64,000 nucleotides of DNA from Diadophis punctatus similis (taxonomy: Eukaryota; Chordata; Lepidosauria; Squamata; Dipsadidae). The stretch covers positions 3,367,625 through 3,431,624 of the forward strand of contig JALIGW010000032.1 of NCBI GenBank assembly GCA_023053685.1. The letters are read 5' to 3'. The notes under the pieces are model-generated. The model saw only the letters and a list, made by a program, of their open reading frames with translations. It ran no database searches and was not told the DNA's origin. This document shows positions 31,001 through 42,389 of the stretch, piece after piece. Numbering within the stretch: position 1 is the stretch's first letter; every line of letters starts with the position of its first letter. The position numbers and the translations under genes were made by a program.

Positions 31001-31325
31001 CATAAACATAACATAACATACAAACATATAATATTAGGAATCTTAGTTCCTATCTTAAATATACAGTAGCTGAAGATCAGTTCACCAAATTTCATACACA
31101 CATATACTATAAATATTTATCTTCTATTCTATATCCTTAATTACTATATGTTCTTCTATATATATATATACACATTTATTTTCTGGTCTATTTTGTTTTA
31201 TCACTTACATTTATATAAATTTAATAATTGGCATTTACACATTCTATACTCCCATTATCCCTGCTCTTTAACCATTCATAAAATCTATTGCATGTTAAAT
31301 AATATTTTGATTCCTCCTTGTCTTG

Positions 31326-31924
31326 CAGGGGTGGGTTCCTACCGGTGCGGTCCAGTGCGCAGTTCCGGTAGGGACCCGCCGATTACACCATTTGCGCACG
31401 ACGGCTCCGGTGCTGTCTTCGCCAGTCCGTCGCGTGCCGCCATTTTTTTTGGCAATTTTTCGGCTTTTTTGGCTTCTTGCGCATGCGTGGAAGGAAAATG
31501 TCACCAAAATCTTGCGAGGGGAGACGCGCGAGCATGAGATTTCGATGAGATTTCACTTCCGCGCATGCACGGAAGCAAAAAATCACTGAAATTGCATGCG
31601 CGCACGTGTCCCCTCATGAGATTTCGGTGAGATTTTGCTTCTGTGCATGCGTGGAAGCAAAAAATCACCGAAATTGCGTACACGCGCGTGTCCCCTTGTG
31701 AGATTTTGATGAGATTTCACTTCCGCGCATGCACGGAAGCAAAAAATTGCCGAAATTGCATGCGCACACATATCCCCTCATGAGATTTCAGTGAGAGTTT
31801 GCTTCTGTGCATGCGTGGAAGCAAAATCACACAAGAGGGGCGTGCGCACATAGCACGTGTGTGTGCGCAACATGACAATCCGCGAGCAGCGCACCAGTAG
31901 CGAGGTAAGAGCAACCCGTCCCTG
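31326..31924. mobile_element. hAT MITE, CAGGGGTGGGTT family, inside L1, perfect TSD
   Basis: Perfect 8-bp TSDs TTGTCTTG at 31318-31325 and 31925-31932. 599 bp, the longest of the family here. It is made of repeated blocks around 'gcatgcgtggaagcaaaa' and 'gagatttcggtgagatt', so its interior has been duplicated about four times. Confidence 0.95.
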
Positions 31925-32328
31925 TTGTCTTGTAATTCTTTCGTCATCTTATCCATCTCAGCGCAGTCAAAAAAATTTCTTATAATTTCCTCATCATTCG
32001 GTATGTCGTTATTCTTCCATTTTGTTCCATATACTATTCTAGCTTCTGTCACAATATGTATTATTAAATAATATATTTCTTTCACGTAATTACCCGATAT
32101 AATTCCCAGCAAAAAGATTTCTGGCTTCCAATCAATGTGATCCTTTATTATTTCTTCTATTATTTTTCTAGTTTTAACCCAAAACTTTTTTGCTTTTTCG
32201 CATGTCCACCACATATGATAATATGTGCCGTATGCATTTTGACATTTCCAACATAATGGTGATATTTTATTTGATATTTTCGCAAGTCTTGCTGGGGGAA
32301 GGTCCCATCTGTAAAACATCTTGCACTG

Positions 32329-32538
32329 TCATATACAATACAATACATTTATTGAATAGCCCGAAGGCCTTTTCAAAAAAAGAAATAGAACAAACAGGTA
32401 CAGAAACAACCGTACAAAAATATATATGGTACATGACATCAAAATTCAACGATATCAAAATTCAATAACTAAATTTCTAAAACTAGATAACCCAAATAAA
32501 ATATCTCGTCTCTAACTCAGCTCATCTTTCTTACAATC
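32329..32538 (-). mobile_element. Unclassified retroposed insertion with 13-bp TSD
   Basis: Flanked by identical 13-mers acatcttgcactg (32316-32328 and 32539-32551) within L1 coding sequence. On the minus strand it ends 'ggctattcaataaatgtatt' followed by short TTGTA repeats. The TSD length indicates LINE-type integration. I do not recognise the family. Confidence 0.75.
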
Positions 32539-32861
32539 ACATCTTGCACTGATTTTCTCTAAATGCCCGCAGCCGTTGTTCAGTTAGTAACCCGGTTGTT
32601 AAGTGAATTTGGCTTCCGCATGGAGTTGGCTTGTCAAGGAGGTCGCAAAAGGGGATCACAGGACACACACACAACCGGGAGGAGGCTGCAACCGTCATAA
32701 GTATGAGTCAGTTGCCGAGCATCTCAATTTTGATCATGGGGATGCTGCAACGGTCACAAGTGTGAAAAACTGTCCTAAGTGACTTTTTGGGGGGCGGTCA
32801 TAACTTTGAACAGTCGCTGAACAAATTGTTGTAAGTCAAGGACTCTGGGTTCTGTATATAC

Positions 32862-33620
32862 AGGTAGTCCTTGACTTACAACCTTTCATTGATTCTTCGA
32901 AGCTCAAACAGCACCAAAAATTTTTGGCTTATGACCAGTCCTCTCAGTTACGACCATTTTTAGCATCCTCGTGGTCATGTGATCAAAATATGGTCTGTAT
33001 TTATGATGGTTGCAACATCGCCAGCAGGGGTGGATTCCATTTACCTTCGCCGCCGGTTCACATCGCGGCGTTTCGCACGCGTGCGCTCCCTCCGCTCACA
33101 TGCACGCGCATCCCCTTGCGCGATTTGCCTTCTGTGCATGCTCAGAAGCAGGAAAGGGCCCGAAACACAGCTGAGTAGCTCATCAGCTATGCTTCGGGCG
33201 AAGAAGTAAAGGACACACGGGCGGGCGAGAGGGCCCTTTTTCATGCCACGGAAGGGGGAAAATTTGCAAAAAATTGAAAAAAAAGATGGCAGCGTGCATG
33301 GAACGGCGCCAACAGTGACGTCACGAGCAGGTCCCTACTGGTTCGGACGATCCGGTCTGAACTGGGAGGAATCCACCCCGATTGCCGGGATCACGTGATC
33401 ACCACGTGTGACCTTCCCAGCCGCCTTCTGACAAGCAAAGTCAAGGAGGGAAGCCAGATTCACTTAACGACCATGTGAGTCACTTAACGACATCTGCGAT
33501 TCGCTTAAGAGCCATGGCAAAAATGGCCGTAAAATCAGGAGTGTCTCCCTTAACAAACTCTTGGCTCAGCCACGGAAATTCTGTTCCCAATTGCAGCCGT
33601 TAAGCCAAGGACGAACCGAT
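32862..33620 (-). mobile_element. Mariner-like MITE, CAGGTAGTCC family, split by hAT
   Basis: Opens caggtagtccttgacttaca after TA and, in inverted orientation, follows the family to about 33620. It directly follows the right half of the previous copy, so two copies lie next to each other. It is split by the hAT at 33025-33380. Confidence 0.75.
33025..33380. mobile_element. hAT MITE, CAGGGGTGGATTCC family
   Basis: Termini CAGGGGTGGATTCC and GGAATCCACCCCG. TSDs ATCGCCAG and ATTGCCGG match at 6 of 8. Inserted in the MITE above. Confidence 0.8.
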
Positions 33621-34295
33621 AGCGACAAAATAAATGCCTTTTTTATTTTACTTGCTTTTAGCTTGGGGTTGTCCGTTTAACAGCGAAAAGCTCGCCGAAG
33701 CCTCTCCGACTGTGAAGTTAACTGAGATTTAAACATGATTTGTTTTTAATATACATCCAGGCCACTCAAAACAGCGATAAAACTTTGCACCAGGAGTGTT
33801 ATAAAAACGAAGGAGAGGAAAGTTATAAACAGTTGAGCATCTCTGCCCATTTATCTTCATAAGTCTTATTACAGCCTGCCAGTTTAAGCCTAATGACTAA
33901 TTTATCGTTCTAAAATACCAGCAATATCTGTCTATCTATCTATATTTGATTTCACTAATTAATTATATCAAACAAAGGCGATATTTATAAAACTGTCCAA
34001 AAAAAAGGGTAGGTGCGGGAAAATGGGCCCTGCTGCAGGAGATGAAATGATGACTAATATGGGATTAAAATTATTAGCGTATTGACTTAGTTACATTATT
34101 ACCGGGGTAATGGATTTCTTCATTATTTCTGACCGGCTTTGTTGCATCTCTGATTTCATTGAAGTCTGTTAATCTATGCAAATATCATTAGGAACCGCTA
34201 ATAACCGCATTGACATTTCGCTCTTTCAAGACAAAGGGCTAATATTTTTGGCACGCATGTTGTTGTGGACTGTGAACATAGACTGAAAATTGTGG
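33621..34295. other. Complex non-repeat island, CNE-like
   Basis: About 670 bp of balanced sequence without repeats. It includes 'tgactaatttatcgttc', 'actaattaattatatc', 'gttacattattaccgggg' and the octamer-like 'ctatgcaaatatcattagg'. No frame of length. The strongest candidate in the window for conserved regulatory DNA, on style alone. Confidence 0.4.
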
Positions 34296-34299
34296 GGAT

Positions 34300-34434
34300 A
34301 AGGAGACACAGAAGCCGAATGCTAGAAGGAGTTCAGAAAGGAGCAACAAAGATGATTAGGGCACTGGAGGTTCAAACATATAAAGAATGGTGGCAGGAAT
34401 TGGGTCTATGTAGTTTAAGGAAAAGGAGGGCTGG
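34300..34434 (+). mobile_element. CR1 LINE internal fragment
   Basis: Covers the region translated as RRHRSRMLEGVQKGATKMIR and ELGLCSLRKRRA, diverged CR1 RT C-terminus. Confidence 0.75.
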
Positions 34435-34825
34435 AGTGATGGCAAACCTATGGCACGCGTACCGGAAGTAGCACGCAGAACCATCTCTCCGGGCACGCAT
34501 ACCATCGCCCGTTGTTCTTCCGGGTTCTGGCGAGGCAGCCAGCTGGTTTTTAAGCATGTGGGAGTGCCGGAAACTGGAAGAGCAGCCAACCAGTGCGCAT
34601 GCGCGCACCGGGAAGATAATCTTCCAGTTCCCGATGCACGCATGTGCATTGGCCAGCTGGTCTTCACACATGCATGTGCAGCAGAAACCAGAATATCAGG
34701 TGGCCGGTGCACATGCGCGTGCTGGAAACTGGAAGATCATCTTCCCGGTGCGCGTATGTGCACCGTGTGGCTGCTCTTCCGCTTTCCGGCACGCACACTG
34801 TGCCGAAAAGGTTCGCCAACATTGC
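34435..34825. mobile_element. hAT MITE, AGTGATGGCAAACC family
   Basis: Left end agtgatggcaaacctatgg and right end aggttcgccaacattg. The two sides are CR1 sequences of opposite orientation, so a TSD is not verifiable. The right flank 'ccctatacc' is a preferred CR1 site also used at 2508. Confidence 0.7.
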
Positions 34826-34925
34826 CCTATACCATTTCAGACAAACAATTGTCCAGTTTCTTCTTAAAAGCCTCCAGTGATGGAGCACCCACAACTTCTG
34901 AAGGCAAGCTGTTCCATTGGTTGAT
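34826..34925 (-). mobile_element. CR1 LINE 3' fragment
   Basis: From 'ccctataccatttcagacaa' to 'caagctgttccattgg'. Confidence 0.75.
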
Positions 34926-35006
34926 TGATGTGCTTCTCACTGACAAGAAGCAGGGAGGCGCATGGGACATCCTTTCATGCCTCACCTGTGTATATTCAAT
35001 CAATCA

Positions 35007-35780
35007 ATCCGAATAGAGCTGGAAGGGACCTTGGAGGTCTTCTAGTCCAACCCCCTGCTCAAGCAGGAGATCCTATACCATTTAAGACAAGTGGCTGCTC
35101 CGTCTCTTCTTAAAAACCTCCAGTGATGGGAACACCCACAACTTCTGAAGGCAACTTCTGTTCCACTGGTTCATTGTCCTCACTGTTAGGAGGATTCACC
35201 TTATTCTAGGTTGCTTCTCTCCTTGATTGGTTTCCATCCATTGTTTCTTGTCTTGCCTTCAGGTTCTTAAAGAGCCGAGGTGGCGCAGTGGTTAAAAGCA
35301 GCACTGCAACTACTTCAGTGACTGCTAGTTCAGCAGTTCAGCAGTTCAGCTGTTCAAATCTCACCGGCTCAAGGTTGACTCAGCCTTCCATCCTTCTGAA
35401 GTCGGTAAAATGAGTACCCAGATTGTTGGGGGCAATAGGCTGAACTCTGTAAACCGCTTAGAGAGGGCTTTAAAGCACTATGAAGCGGTATATAAGTCTA
35501 AGTGCTATTGCTATTGCTATTTTTGGTAAATATTGACTCCCCTCCTCTTTGTGGCAGCCTCTCAAATACTGGAAAAATGCTATCATGTCCCCCCTAGTCC
35601 TTCTTTTCTCTAGACTGGCCATACCCAAATCCTGTAACTGTTCTTCTTATGTTTTAGGCTCCAGGCCTTTTAATCATCTTGGTTGCTCTTCTCTGCACTT
35701 TTTCCAAAGTCTCAACCTCTTTTTTTGTAATGTGGCAACCAAACCTGGATGCAGTATTCAAGGTGTGGTCTTACTAAGGC
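35007..35780 (-). mobile_element. CR1 LINE 3' end with a SINE inserted
   Basis: CR1 at 35007-35271 and 35523-35780, collinear across the SINE. It ends near 'cagtattcaaggtgtggtc'. Confidence 0.85.
35272..35522 (+). mobile_element. tRNA-derived SINE, Sauria type
   Basis: The head has the A box 'gtggcgcagtggtta' and the B box 'gttcaaatctc'. It continues through 'ggttgactcagccttccatc' to a tail 'tataagtctaagtgctattg' with CTATTG repeats. The 'ttcagcagttcag' part is locally duplicated. Two further copies are at 37652 and 47056. Sauria SINEs are known to share their 3' end with BovB-type LINEs. My family name is from memory. Confidence 0.8.
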
Positions 35781-36345
<565 letters not shown>

Positions 36346-36421
36346 GAAGGCCAAACTTCAAAACAGTGAAAGTTTTCGGCTTTGAGTCAGTGTCAGCTCT
36401 GTGCTATTAACAGATGTGATC

Positions 36422-36763
36422 CAGTGGTGGGCTGCTGCTGGTTTGGACGGGTTCGCCTGAAGCGGTAGCTCTGAGCACCGGTTGGCCCCGCCCACCACCC
36501 CAACACTACGGTATCCAGTCCTAGATATCTCACTTTCTGGCTCACTCGCTCGCTCACCCTGCCCCGCAGCCAAGCTCTACACATTCTACTAACCGTGGCT
36601 GACCTAGCAGTTGTGCAAGAAGCTTCCCGCATTGAAAAAGCCTTGTTTTAGGTGTTGCGCGCAAGTGCAGAAGGTGCGCGCACTATGCGCGCATGAAGCA
36701 TGCATGCACACGCGCTCACATTTTTGGCGAACCGGTTGTTAAAGTATGTGCCACCCACCTCTG
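36422..36763. mobile_element. hAT MITE, CAGTGGTGGGCT family
   Basis: Termini CAGTGGTGGGC and CCACCCACCTCTG. Flanks ATGTGATC and GTGTGATT match at 6 of 8 positions. Confidence 0.75.
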
Positions 36764-37015
36764 GTGTGATTGTACAGCTTTGAGAGATGACAGGCTACCC
36801 CAGTACAGTCTGCAATATATGAGATCTGGTGAAGGGTTCACACTCCTGCTAATCCATCCACGTTGATAAAACTCCCTCCAAGCATTCCGGGATTCGGTGC
36901 CTGAAGAAAAGGGAACCGTTTACACTTCTGCAAATAGATTAGCAAAATATGATCGCCTGACAAGCTACATTTGTCTCGGGGGAAGAAAGCATGGTGTGAA
37001 CTATTTAGATGCACT
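36764..37015. other. Non-repeat segment
   Basis: Complex sequence. Nothing recognised. Confidence 0.4.
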
Positions 37016-37651
37016 CAGGCATCGGATAGAGGAGAATGTTTGTGGCTCGGGGTAGAACTGTGGGGGGCCTTGGTGCTCTCTGAGATTGGTAGTTTGCTTG
37101 GAGACGTTTCGTGACCCAACTGGGTAACATAATCAGTGTTAGAAGGGGATGGGGTTTGTGGAGTGGAGGAGGAGGTGGTGGAGGAGGAGGAGGAGGAGGA
37201 GGAGGAGGAGGAGGAGGAGGAGGAGGAGGAGGAGGAGGAGGAGGAGGAGGACAATGACGACTGTGGAATCCCTGGTGCTCTCTGAGCTTGGTGATTTGCC
37301 TGCAGACATTTCATGACCCAACTAGGTAACCTCATCAGTGTTAGAAGGCGATGGGGTTTGTGGAGTGGAGGAGAAGGTGAATGGGAGGAGGAGGAGGAGG
37401 AGGTGAATGGGAGGAGGAGGAGGAGGAGGAGGAGGAGGAGGAGGAGGAGGAGGAGGAGGAGGAGGAGGAGGAGGAGGAGGAGGAGGAGGACGACGATGAC
37501 GACGACGACTGTAGAATCCCTGGTGCTCTCTGAGCTTGGTGTTTTGCCTGCAGACGTTTCATGACCCAACTAGGTAACCTCATCAGTGTTAGAAGGGGAT
37601 GGGGTTTGTGAAGTGGAGGAGAAAGTGAATGGGAGGAGGGAGGAGGAGGAG
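37016..37651 (-). mobile_element. PLE family B array, three units with (GGA)n spacers
   Basis: Cores on the minus strand at about 37099-37139, 37302-37341 and 37550-37589, separated by (GGA)n runs of 70-110 bp that end in short CGA/ACG triplets. The unit period is about 200-250 bp, larger than in the 4612 array because the spacers are longer. Confidence 0.7.
37550..37589 (-). ncRNA. Hammerhead-ribozyme-like motif, family B
   Basis: On the minus strand: CTGATGA, GG, TTACC with GGTCA (one mismatch), GAAACGTC and TGC. Core intact, stem I partly changed (ACA/TGC). Confidence 0.4.
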
Positions 37652-37765
37652 GATTCAACCTTGAGCCTGGTGAGATTCGATCTGCCAAATTGCAGGCAGC
37701 TGGCAGTCAGCAGAAGTATCCTGCAGTACTGCACTCTAACCACTGCACCACCACGGCTTTAATGC
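37652..37765 (-). mobile_element. tRNA-derived SINE, Sauria type, 5' part
   Basis: On the minus strand it reads 'gccgtggtggtgcagtggtt' (A box) and, later, 'cagatcgaatctcaccaggc' (B box). The tail is missing. Confidence 0.7.
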
Positions 37766-38185
37766 ACAAAGTTTGGCCTAGAACCCACAGGGACATTGCT
37801 GGCAGGTGATGGCATAGGTCACATGAGAGACAAAACTGTCATTTCCTTGACTCAGTCCTGGGGTTAAAATTCCAGAGAATTTCCCTGCTCACTCTTGATT
37901 GATATGCCCTAAAAATAAAAATGGAGCTAGAACAGAGGAAACGTTGATGTTGGGGGTTTTTTTTCCCCCTTCGCCGCCAAATTGAGACCTTTTCTCAGCA
38001 TCTTATTGTGCCAGTAGACAGATGGAGAGAATCCTAAGTCCCTTTATATAACTTCTTTCCAACCATCTGGTTGGGTTGGAAAGAATAAAAGGCGGGTGGA
38101 ACAGGAAGGCTAAATGGTATTCCAGAATGAATTCGCTTCTGTGGCACCTGAGATATGCCTGTTTAGAATCGGCTAATTCTCATTT
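37766..38185. other. Non-repeat region
   Basis: Complex sequence. Nothing recognised. Confidence 0.4.
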
Positions 38186-38404
38186 TTGTCTGGGGTGCTT
38201 GGTGCTTTCTGAAATTGGTGGTTTTTCTTGCAGACCTTTCACTATCCAACTAGGTAACCTCATCAGTGTTAAAAGGAAGTGGGGAGGAGGAGGGGGAAGA
38301 GGAGGGGGAGACTTTGGGGGTCCTTTGTGCTCTCTAAGCTTGGTTGTTCTCTTACAGACGTTTTACTACCCAACTAGATAACCTCATCAGTGCTAGAAGG
38401 AAAT

Positions 38405-38436
<32 letters not shown>

Positions 38437-39195
38437 GAGGAGGAGGAGGAGGAGGAGGAGGAGGAGGAGGAGGAGGAGGAGGAGGATGACAATGATGACG
38501 ACGATGATTGTGGGGTCCTTAGTGCTCTCTGAGCTTAGTTGTTTTTTTGCAGATGTTTCATGACCCAACTAGGTAACATCATCAGTGCTAGACGGGACTG
38601 AAGGTTGCTCTCTGTTTATGTATCAGTTGCTTGCCCTATCAGTGTTGCTGGTCCCTTGTGTAGCCTGTTGTTTACTCTTAGCTTGTTTGTCTCCGTTGGT
38701 AGTTCTTTCATTGGGGTGTTGTTAAAGAGAGATTAGCACTAAGATTAATCCTAGATCAACAATCAAGGAATAAACAACAGCCTACTCAAGGAACCACAGA
38801 GAACCCTCCCACCAACAATGAGTTACAGATAATCTCTTCTGTTGGTAGGATGACATGGGAAACTGCTGGTATATCAACAGAGAGCAGTCCTCCTCTGCAC
38901 AAATACCACTCCCTTCTCGCCCTGATGATGTTACCTAGTTTGGTAATGAAATGCCTGGGAGGAAAAAAACAAGCGCAGAGAGCACCAAGAACTCTATAAT
39001 CCTTCTGCTCCTCTTCTTCCCCTCTTCTCTTCCTCTTCTCTTCCTCTTCCCCTTCTCCCTCCTCCTCCTTGGAAACCCCACTCTCTTCTAGCACTGATGG
39101 TGTTACCTAGTCGAGTCATGAAACGTCTGCAAGAAACAACCCAGCTCAGAGAGCACCAAGGACCCCACATTTCAACCCTGAGCTACACATTTTTA
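38186..39195. mobile_element. PLE family B cluster, minus units then plus units
   Basis: Minus-strand cores at 38230-38269, 38354-38393 and 38549-38588. A central segment follows with two nearly complementary halves about 38690-38830. Plus-strand cores lie at 38919-38957 and 39091-39130. The whole block is one large inverted structure like 5807-6340. The right end carries 'accctgagctacacattt'. Confidence 0.7.
38549..38588 (-). ncRNA. Hammerhead-ribozyme-like motif, family B
   Basis: On the minus strand: GCA, CTGATGA, TG, TTACC with GGTCA, GAAACATC and TGC. Core intact, one stem II mismatch, AUC triplet. Confidence 0.4.
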
Positions 39196-39318
39196 TTTTA
39201 TTTTTTATTGTTGTGAAGGTTGAGGATTAGTGAGTGTGAGTCAAAAGGCTAATAAAATCTCCTTAATAAGGGAGACATCACAAATTGTACAAAACTCACT
39301 CCGAAGCCCAACAACATA

Positions 39319-39803
39319 CTGTATTTTTCGGAGTATAAGATGCACCGGAGTATAAGACGCACCTTAGTTTTTGGGGAGGAAAATAGGGGAAAACAATCTG
39401 CCTACCAGGTATTCATCTGGCTAGCATCCTTAGTCTAGTCAGCTTCAGCACATTCTTTTATCTCCTGGTTAGGACTTAAAAAAACCTTCTTCTGAGAGAG
39501 TAACAATGAAAGAGCCTGCAAGCCAGTAAGAGCTGGGAAGATAGTTAGCACCTGGTTAGGGCTAGAAAAAAACTTCTTTGGAGCAAGTAGAGCAATGAAA
39601 AAAAATTCTGCAAAGACTTAGGGCTGGAAAAACATTCTTTGGAGAGAGTAACAATGAAAAAGCCTGCAAGGTAAGAGCTGGGAAGATCTGTTAGCACCTA
39701 GTTAGGGCTGGAAAAAAAGCTACATTCGAAGTATAAGACGCACCCAAATTTTCAGCCACTTTTAGGGAGGAAAAAGGTGCGTCTTATACTCTGAAAAATA
39801 CGG
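39319..39803. mobile_element. Mariner-like MITE, CCGTATTTTTCGG family, TA TSD
   Basis: Termini CTGTATTTTTCGGAGTATAA and its complement ending CTCTGAAAAATACGG. TA dinucleotides flank both ends (39317-39318 and 39804-39805). Interior carries three diverged repeats of a 'gttagggctggaaaaa' block. Confidence 0.85.
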
Positions 39804-39805
39804 TA

Positions 39806-40255
39806 TATAAAATTCTCGGGCCTTTTGGCTTCGGAGCCTACTCGACTCTTCAATTTTGGCATCAGAGCTGAGATATTTTTACATAGCGATCGAAAATGCT
39901 ACCCGAGTCAAGATCGAAAGTATGAATAAATGGGGATAGATAATGCACTAAACATTCCCTTCATCCTGTTAATGTTCTATTAGCCGAATGCATTATTGTG
40001 TTAAGATGGGCTATTAAAAATGCAAAATGTAATTAGAGCCTCCGTTGTGCTCTTGAATGGAAAGCAGGGCCCTGAACCGCACAAGTTTATTTGTCCAGCC
40101 GGATTTTAATTTTAGCAGTTCGTTCCCAAAAAAAAAGGTGATCCGACTATGTGGTCGTTTCTATAGCAAACGGGGCTGGAGAGAAAGCTGGAATTAAGAA
40201 GTGGTAAATGCCCATCACAAATAAAATTCACTTGGAGGGTGACTAAGTTGGGAGT
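39806..40255. other. Complex non-repeat island, CNE-like
   Basis: Includes 'gttaatgttctattagcc', 'gaatgcattattgtg' and 'aaaatgtaattagagcc'. No repeats and no open frame. Confidence 0.3.
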
Positions 40256-41050
40256 AGGCCAGTCCCCTCTCTCTTAACCCATATCTTACAGCTGTGGCTA
40301 GGGGAGCCTTCGCACAGGTTCGCCTGGTGCACCAATTGCGACCATACTTGGAGAAGGAGGCTCTACTCACGGTCACTCATGCCCTTGTCACCTCTAGACT
40401 GGACTACTGCAATGCACTCTACATGGGGCTACCCTTGAAGAGTATCCAGAGACTGCAACTGGTGCAAAATGCGGCTGCACGTGCTGTGGTGGGTGTTTCA
40501 AGATACACCCACGTAACACCCATTCTCCGCCAGCTGCATTGGCTGCCCATCGGTCTCCGGGTGCAATTGAAGGTGCTGATCATCATCTTTAAAGCCCTAC
40601 ATGGCTTAGGACTAGGCTACCTCTGGGACCGCATCCTTCCTCACACTTCCCTTCGACCGGTGAGGTCCCACAGAGTGGGCTTCCTCCAGGTCCTGTCAGC
40701 CAAACAATGCTGACTGGCGGGGCCTAGAGGGAGGGCCTTCTCTGTAGGGGCCCCTGTTCTCTGGAACCGACTTCCCCCAGAGATCCGTATTATCCCCACC
40801 TTGTTGGCCTTCCGAAAAGCCATTAAGACATGGCTCTTCCTGCAGGCGGTATGATTCTGAGACAACATTGCATCTGATGTCTGCCCCATGTATGTTTGGT
40901 GTTATAGGTGTTTAAAATTGTTTTTAAAATGGTTTTTTAATTATTTGGTTGGTTGTTTTCTTAAAATGTACACCGCCCTGAGTCCTCAGGGAGTAGGGCG
41001 GCATAGAAGAACCTCCAAATAAAATAAAATACTAAATAAATAAACCCATC
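40256..41050 (+). pseudogene. L2-like LINE, reverse transcriptase C-terminus and 3' UTR
   Basis: Translation from about 40294 reads VTHALVTSRLDYCNALYMGL, IQRLQLVQNAAARAVVG, ILRQLHWLPI and FKALHGLGLGYLWDR, the C-terminal RT region of the L2/CR1 branch of LINEs. A TGA at 40711 replaces the Trp or Arg codon of other copies. The frame then continues through [17 protein letters not shown] to a natural stop near 40853. The 3' UTR has the stem-loop 'ccgccctgagtcctcaggga' and an (AAATA)n tail. 5'-truncated. Confidence 0.85.
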
Positions 41051-41194
41051 TCACAACTTTCTTGCTAGGACGGTTTGTCGTTCAGACTGGATTCGGCAAT
41101 TTTGTCCCCCTATCGAGCACTTGCCAAAGACCGGGAATGGGCAGATGTGGATGTGTTAAAGATTAGGGTTAGGGTTGACTGATATGATGATCTT

Positions 41195-41242
41195 GAAGTC
41201 CAAGAGACTCGGTTTTCTCCAACACCACAATTTGAAAGCACT
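41195..41242 (-). mobile_element. BovB LINE scrap
   Basis: 'gtccaagagactcggttttc' and 'ctccaacaccacaatttgaa' match the BovB segment at about 14910-14960 (FELWCWRR region). Too short to bound. Confidence 0.5.
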
Positions 41243-41286
41243 TAGACCACACCTGGAATGCCGCATCCGGTTTTGCTCACTGCATT

Positions 41287-41656
41287 CAGGGGTGGGTTCT
41301 AACTTACCTCGCTGCCGGTTCTCTTCTACCCGCGCTGCATGGGCACGCCTCATGGGTGCGCGCGTGCATGCACAGTGCCAAAAAATCCACAAAAATTCCA
41401 CCCCAAAAAAAGCCAAAAACAAGATGGTGACGCATGCACAATGCCAGAAACTCGGCTTCTGTGCATGCGCAGAAGAAGAAAAAAACCCGGGAAAAAAAAT
41501 CCAAATATAAATAAATAAATAAATAATCCAAAAAATAGATGGCGCCATCCACGGACTGGCACTGACAGAACCGGTTCCGTGACATCATCGTGACATCACC
41601 AGTGGTTTGCTAGCAGTTCTATAGAACCAGTGCGATCCGGGAGGAACTCACCTCTG
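41287..41656. mobile_element. hAT MITE, CAGGGGTGGGTT family
   Basis: Termini CAGGGGTGGGTTC and GAACTCACCTCTG. TSDs ACTGCATT and ATCGCATT (6 of 8). Confidence 0.8.
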
Positions 41657-41802
41657 ATCGCATTTTTAAAAAAAGATGTTGAGACTTTGGAAAAAGTGCA
41701 GAGAAGAGTAACAAGGATGATTGGAGACTAAAACATACGAAGAATGGTTGCAGGAATTAGGTTTGGCTAGACTAGAGAAAAGAAGGACTAGGGGGTGACA
41801 TT

Positions 41803-42385
41803 TTTTTCCTAATTACTTGTATAAAGATTATTCTTTATATTATTCATGTTGCCTTGTATTCTTGTATGGACTGCACCAGTAGAGGCTAAACCAATTTCGT
41901 TGTATATATCAGTGGTGGGTTCCTACTGGTGCGGTCCACTCTATCGCACCGGTAGCGGCAGGCTGGTGACGTCATCAAGAGGTTACCAACCTAGTGCGGT
42001 CAGTTGCCGGTCCCTAGGAGCCGCCATCTTTTTTCCCAAATTTTTCGGCGATTTTTTGCTTCTGCGTATGCGCAGAAGCAAAATCGCGCCAAAATCTCAT
42101 GAGGGGATGTGTGCATGTGCGAGATTTCGGCACGATTTTGCTTCCGCGCATGTGCGGAAATGAAAAATCGCTGAAATCGCACGCACGAGTGCCCTCGTGA
42201 GATTTCAGCACGATTTTGCTTCCGTGCATGCGCAGAAGCAAAATCGTGTAAAGGGGCACGCACATAACGAGCGCACGTGCGCACAAAACGTGGTGATGCA
42301 TGCATAGCGCACCGGTAGCAAGGTAAGTGAGCAACCCACCCCTGGTGTACATGATGTACAATGACAATAAAGGCTTTGAACTTTG
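41803..42385. mobile_element. Unclassified retroposon with TGACAT TSD, split by hAT
   Basis: T-rich left end and right end 'caatgacaataaaggctttg'. TGACAT borders both sides (about 41797-41802 and 42384-42389). I recognise the end as a common vertebrate LINE-like 3' end but cannot name the family. Split by the hAT at 41910-42344. Confidence 0.5.
41910..42344. mobile_element. hAT MITE, CAGTGGTGGGTT family
   Basis: Termini CAGTGGTGGGTTCC and GCAACCCACCCCTG. Flanks GTATATAT and GTGTACAT match at 6 of 8. Interior has four 'gcgcagaagcaaaatcg'-type blocks. Confidence 0.8.
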
Positions 42386-42389
42386 ACAT

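Larger units (their letters stand above)
31001..32561 (-). pseudogene. L1 LINE ORF2 C-terminus with two insertions
   Basis: Minus-strand translation gives KMFYRWDLPPARLAKI, CWKCQNAYGTYYHMWWTCEK, WKPEIFLLGIISGN and TEARIVYGTKWKNND, the L1 ORF2 C-terminus with its Cys-containing segment. It continues across the hAT insertion as FYEWLKSRDN to a stop near 31231, followed by 3' UTR. Apart from the insertions the frame is nearly intact. 5'-truncated at about 32560. Confidence 0.85.

Noticed and set aside
35272..35522. Functional tRNA gene
   Set aside because: A and B boxes are present, but the acceptor and anticodon stems do not pair, and two related copies in the window end with the same LINE-type tail.
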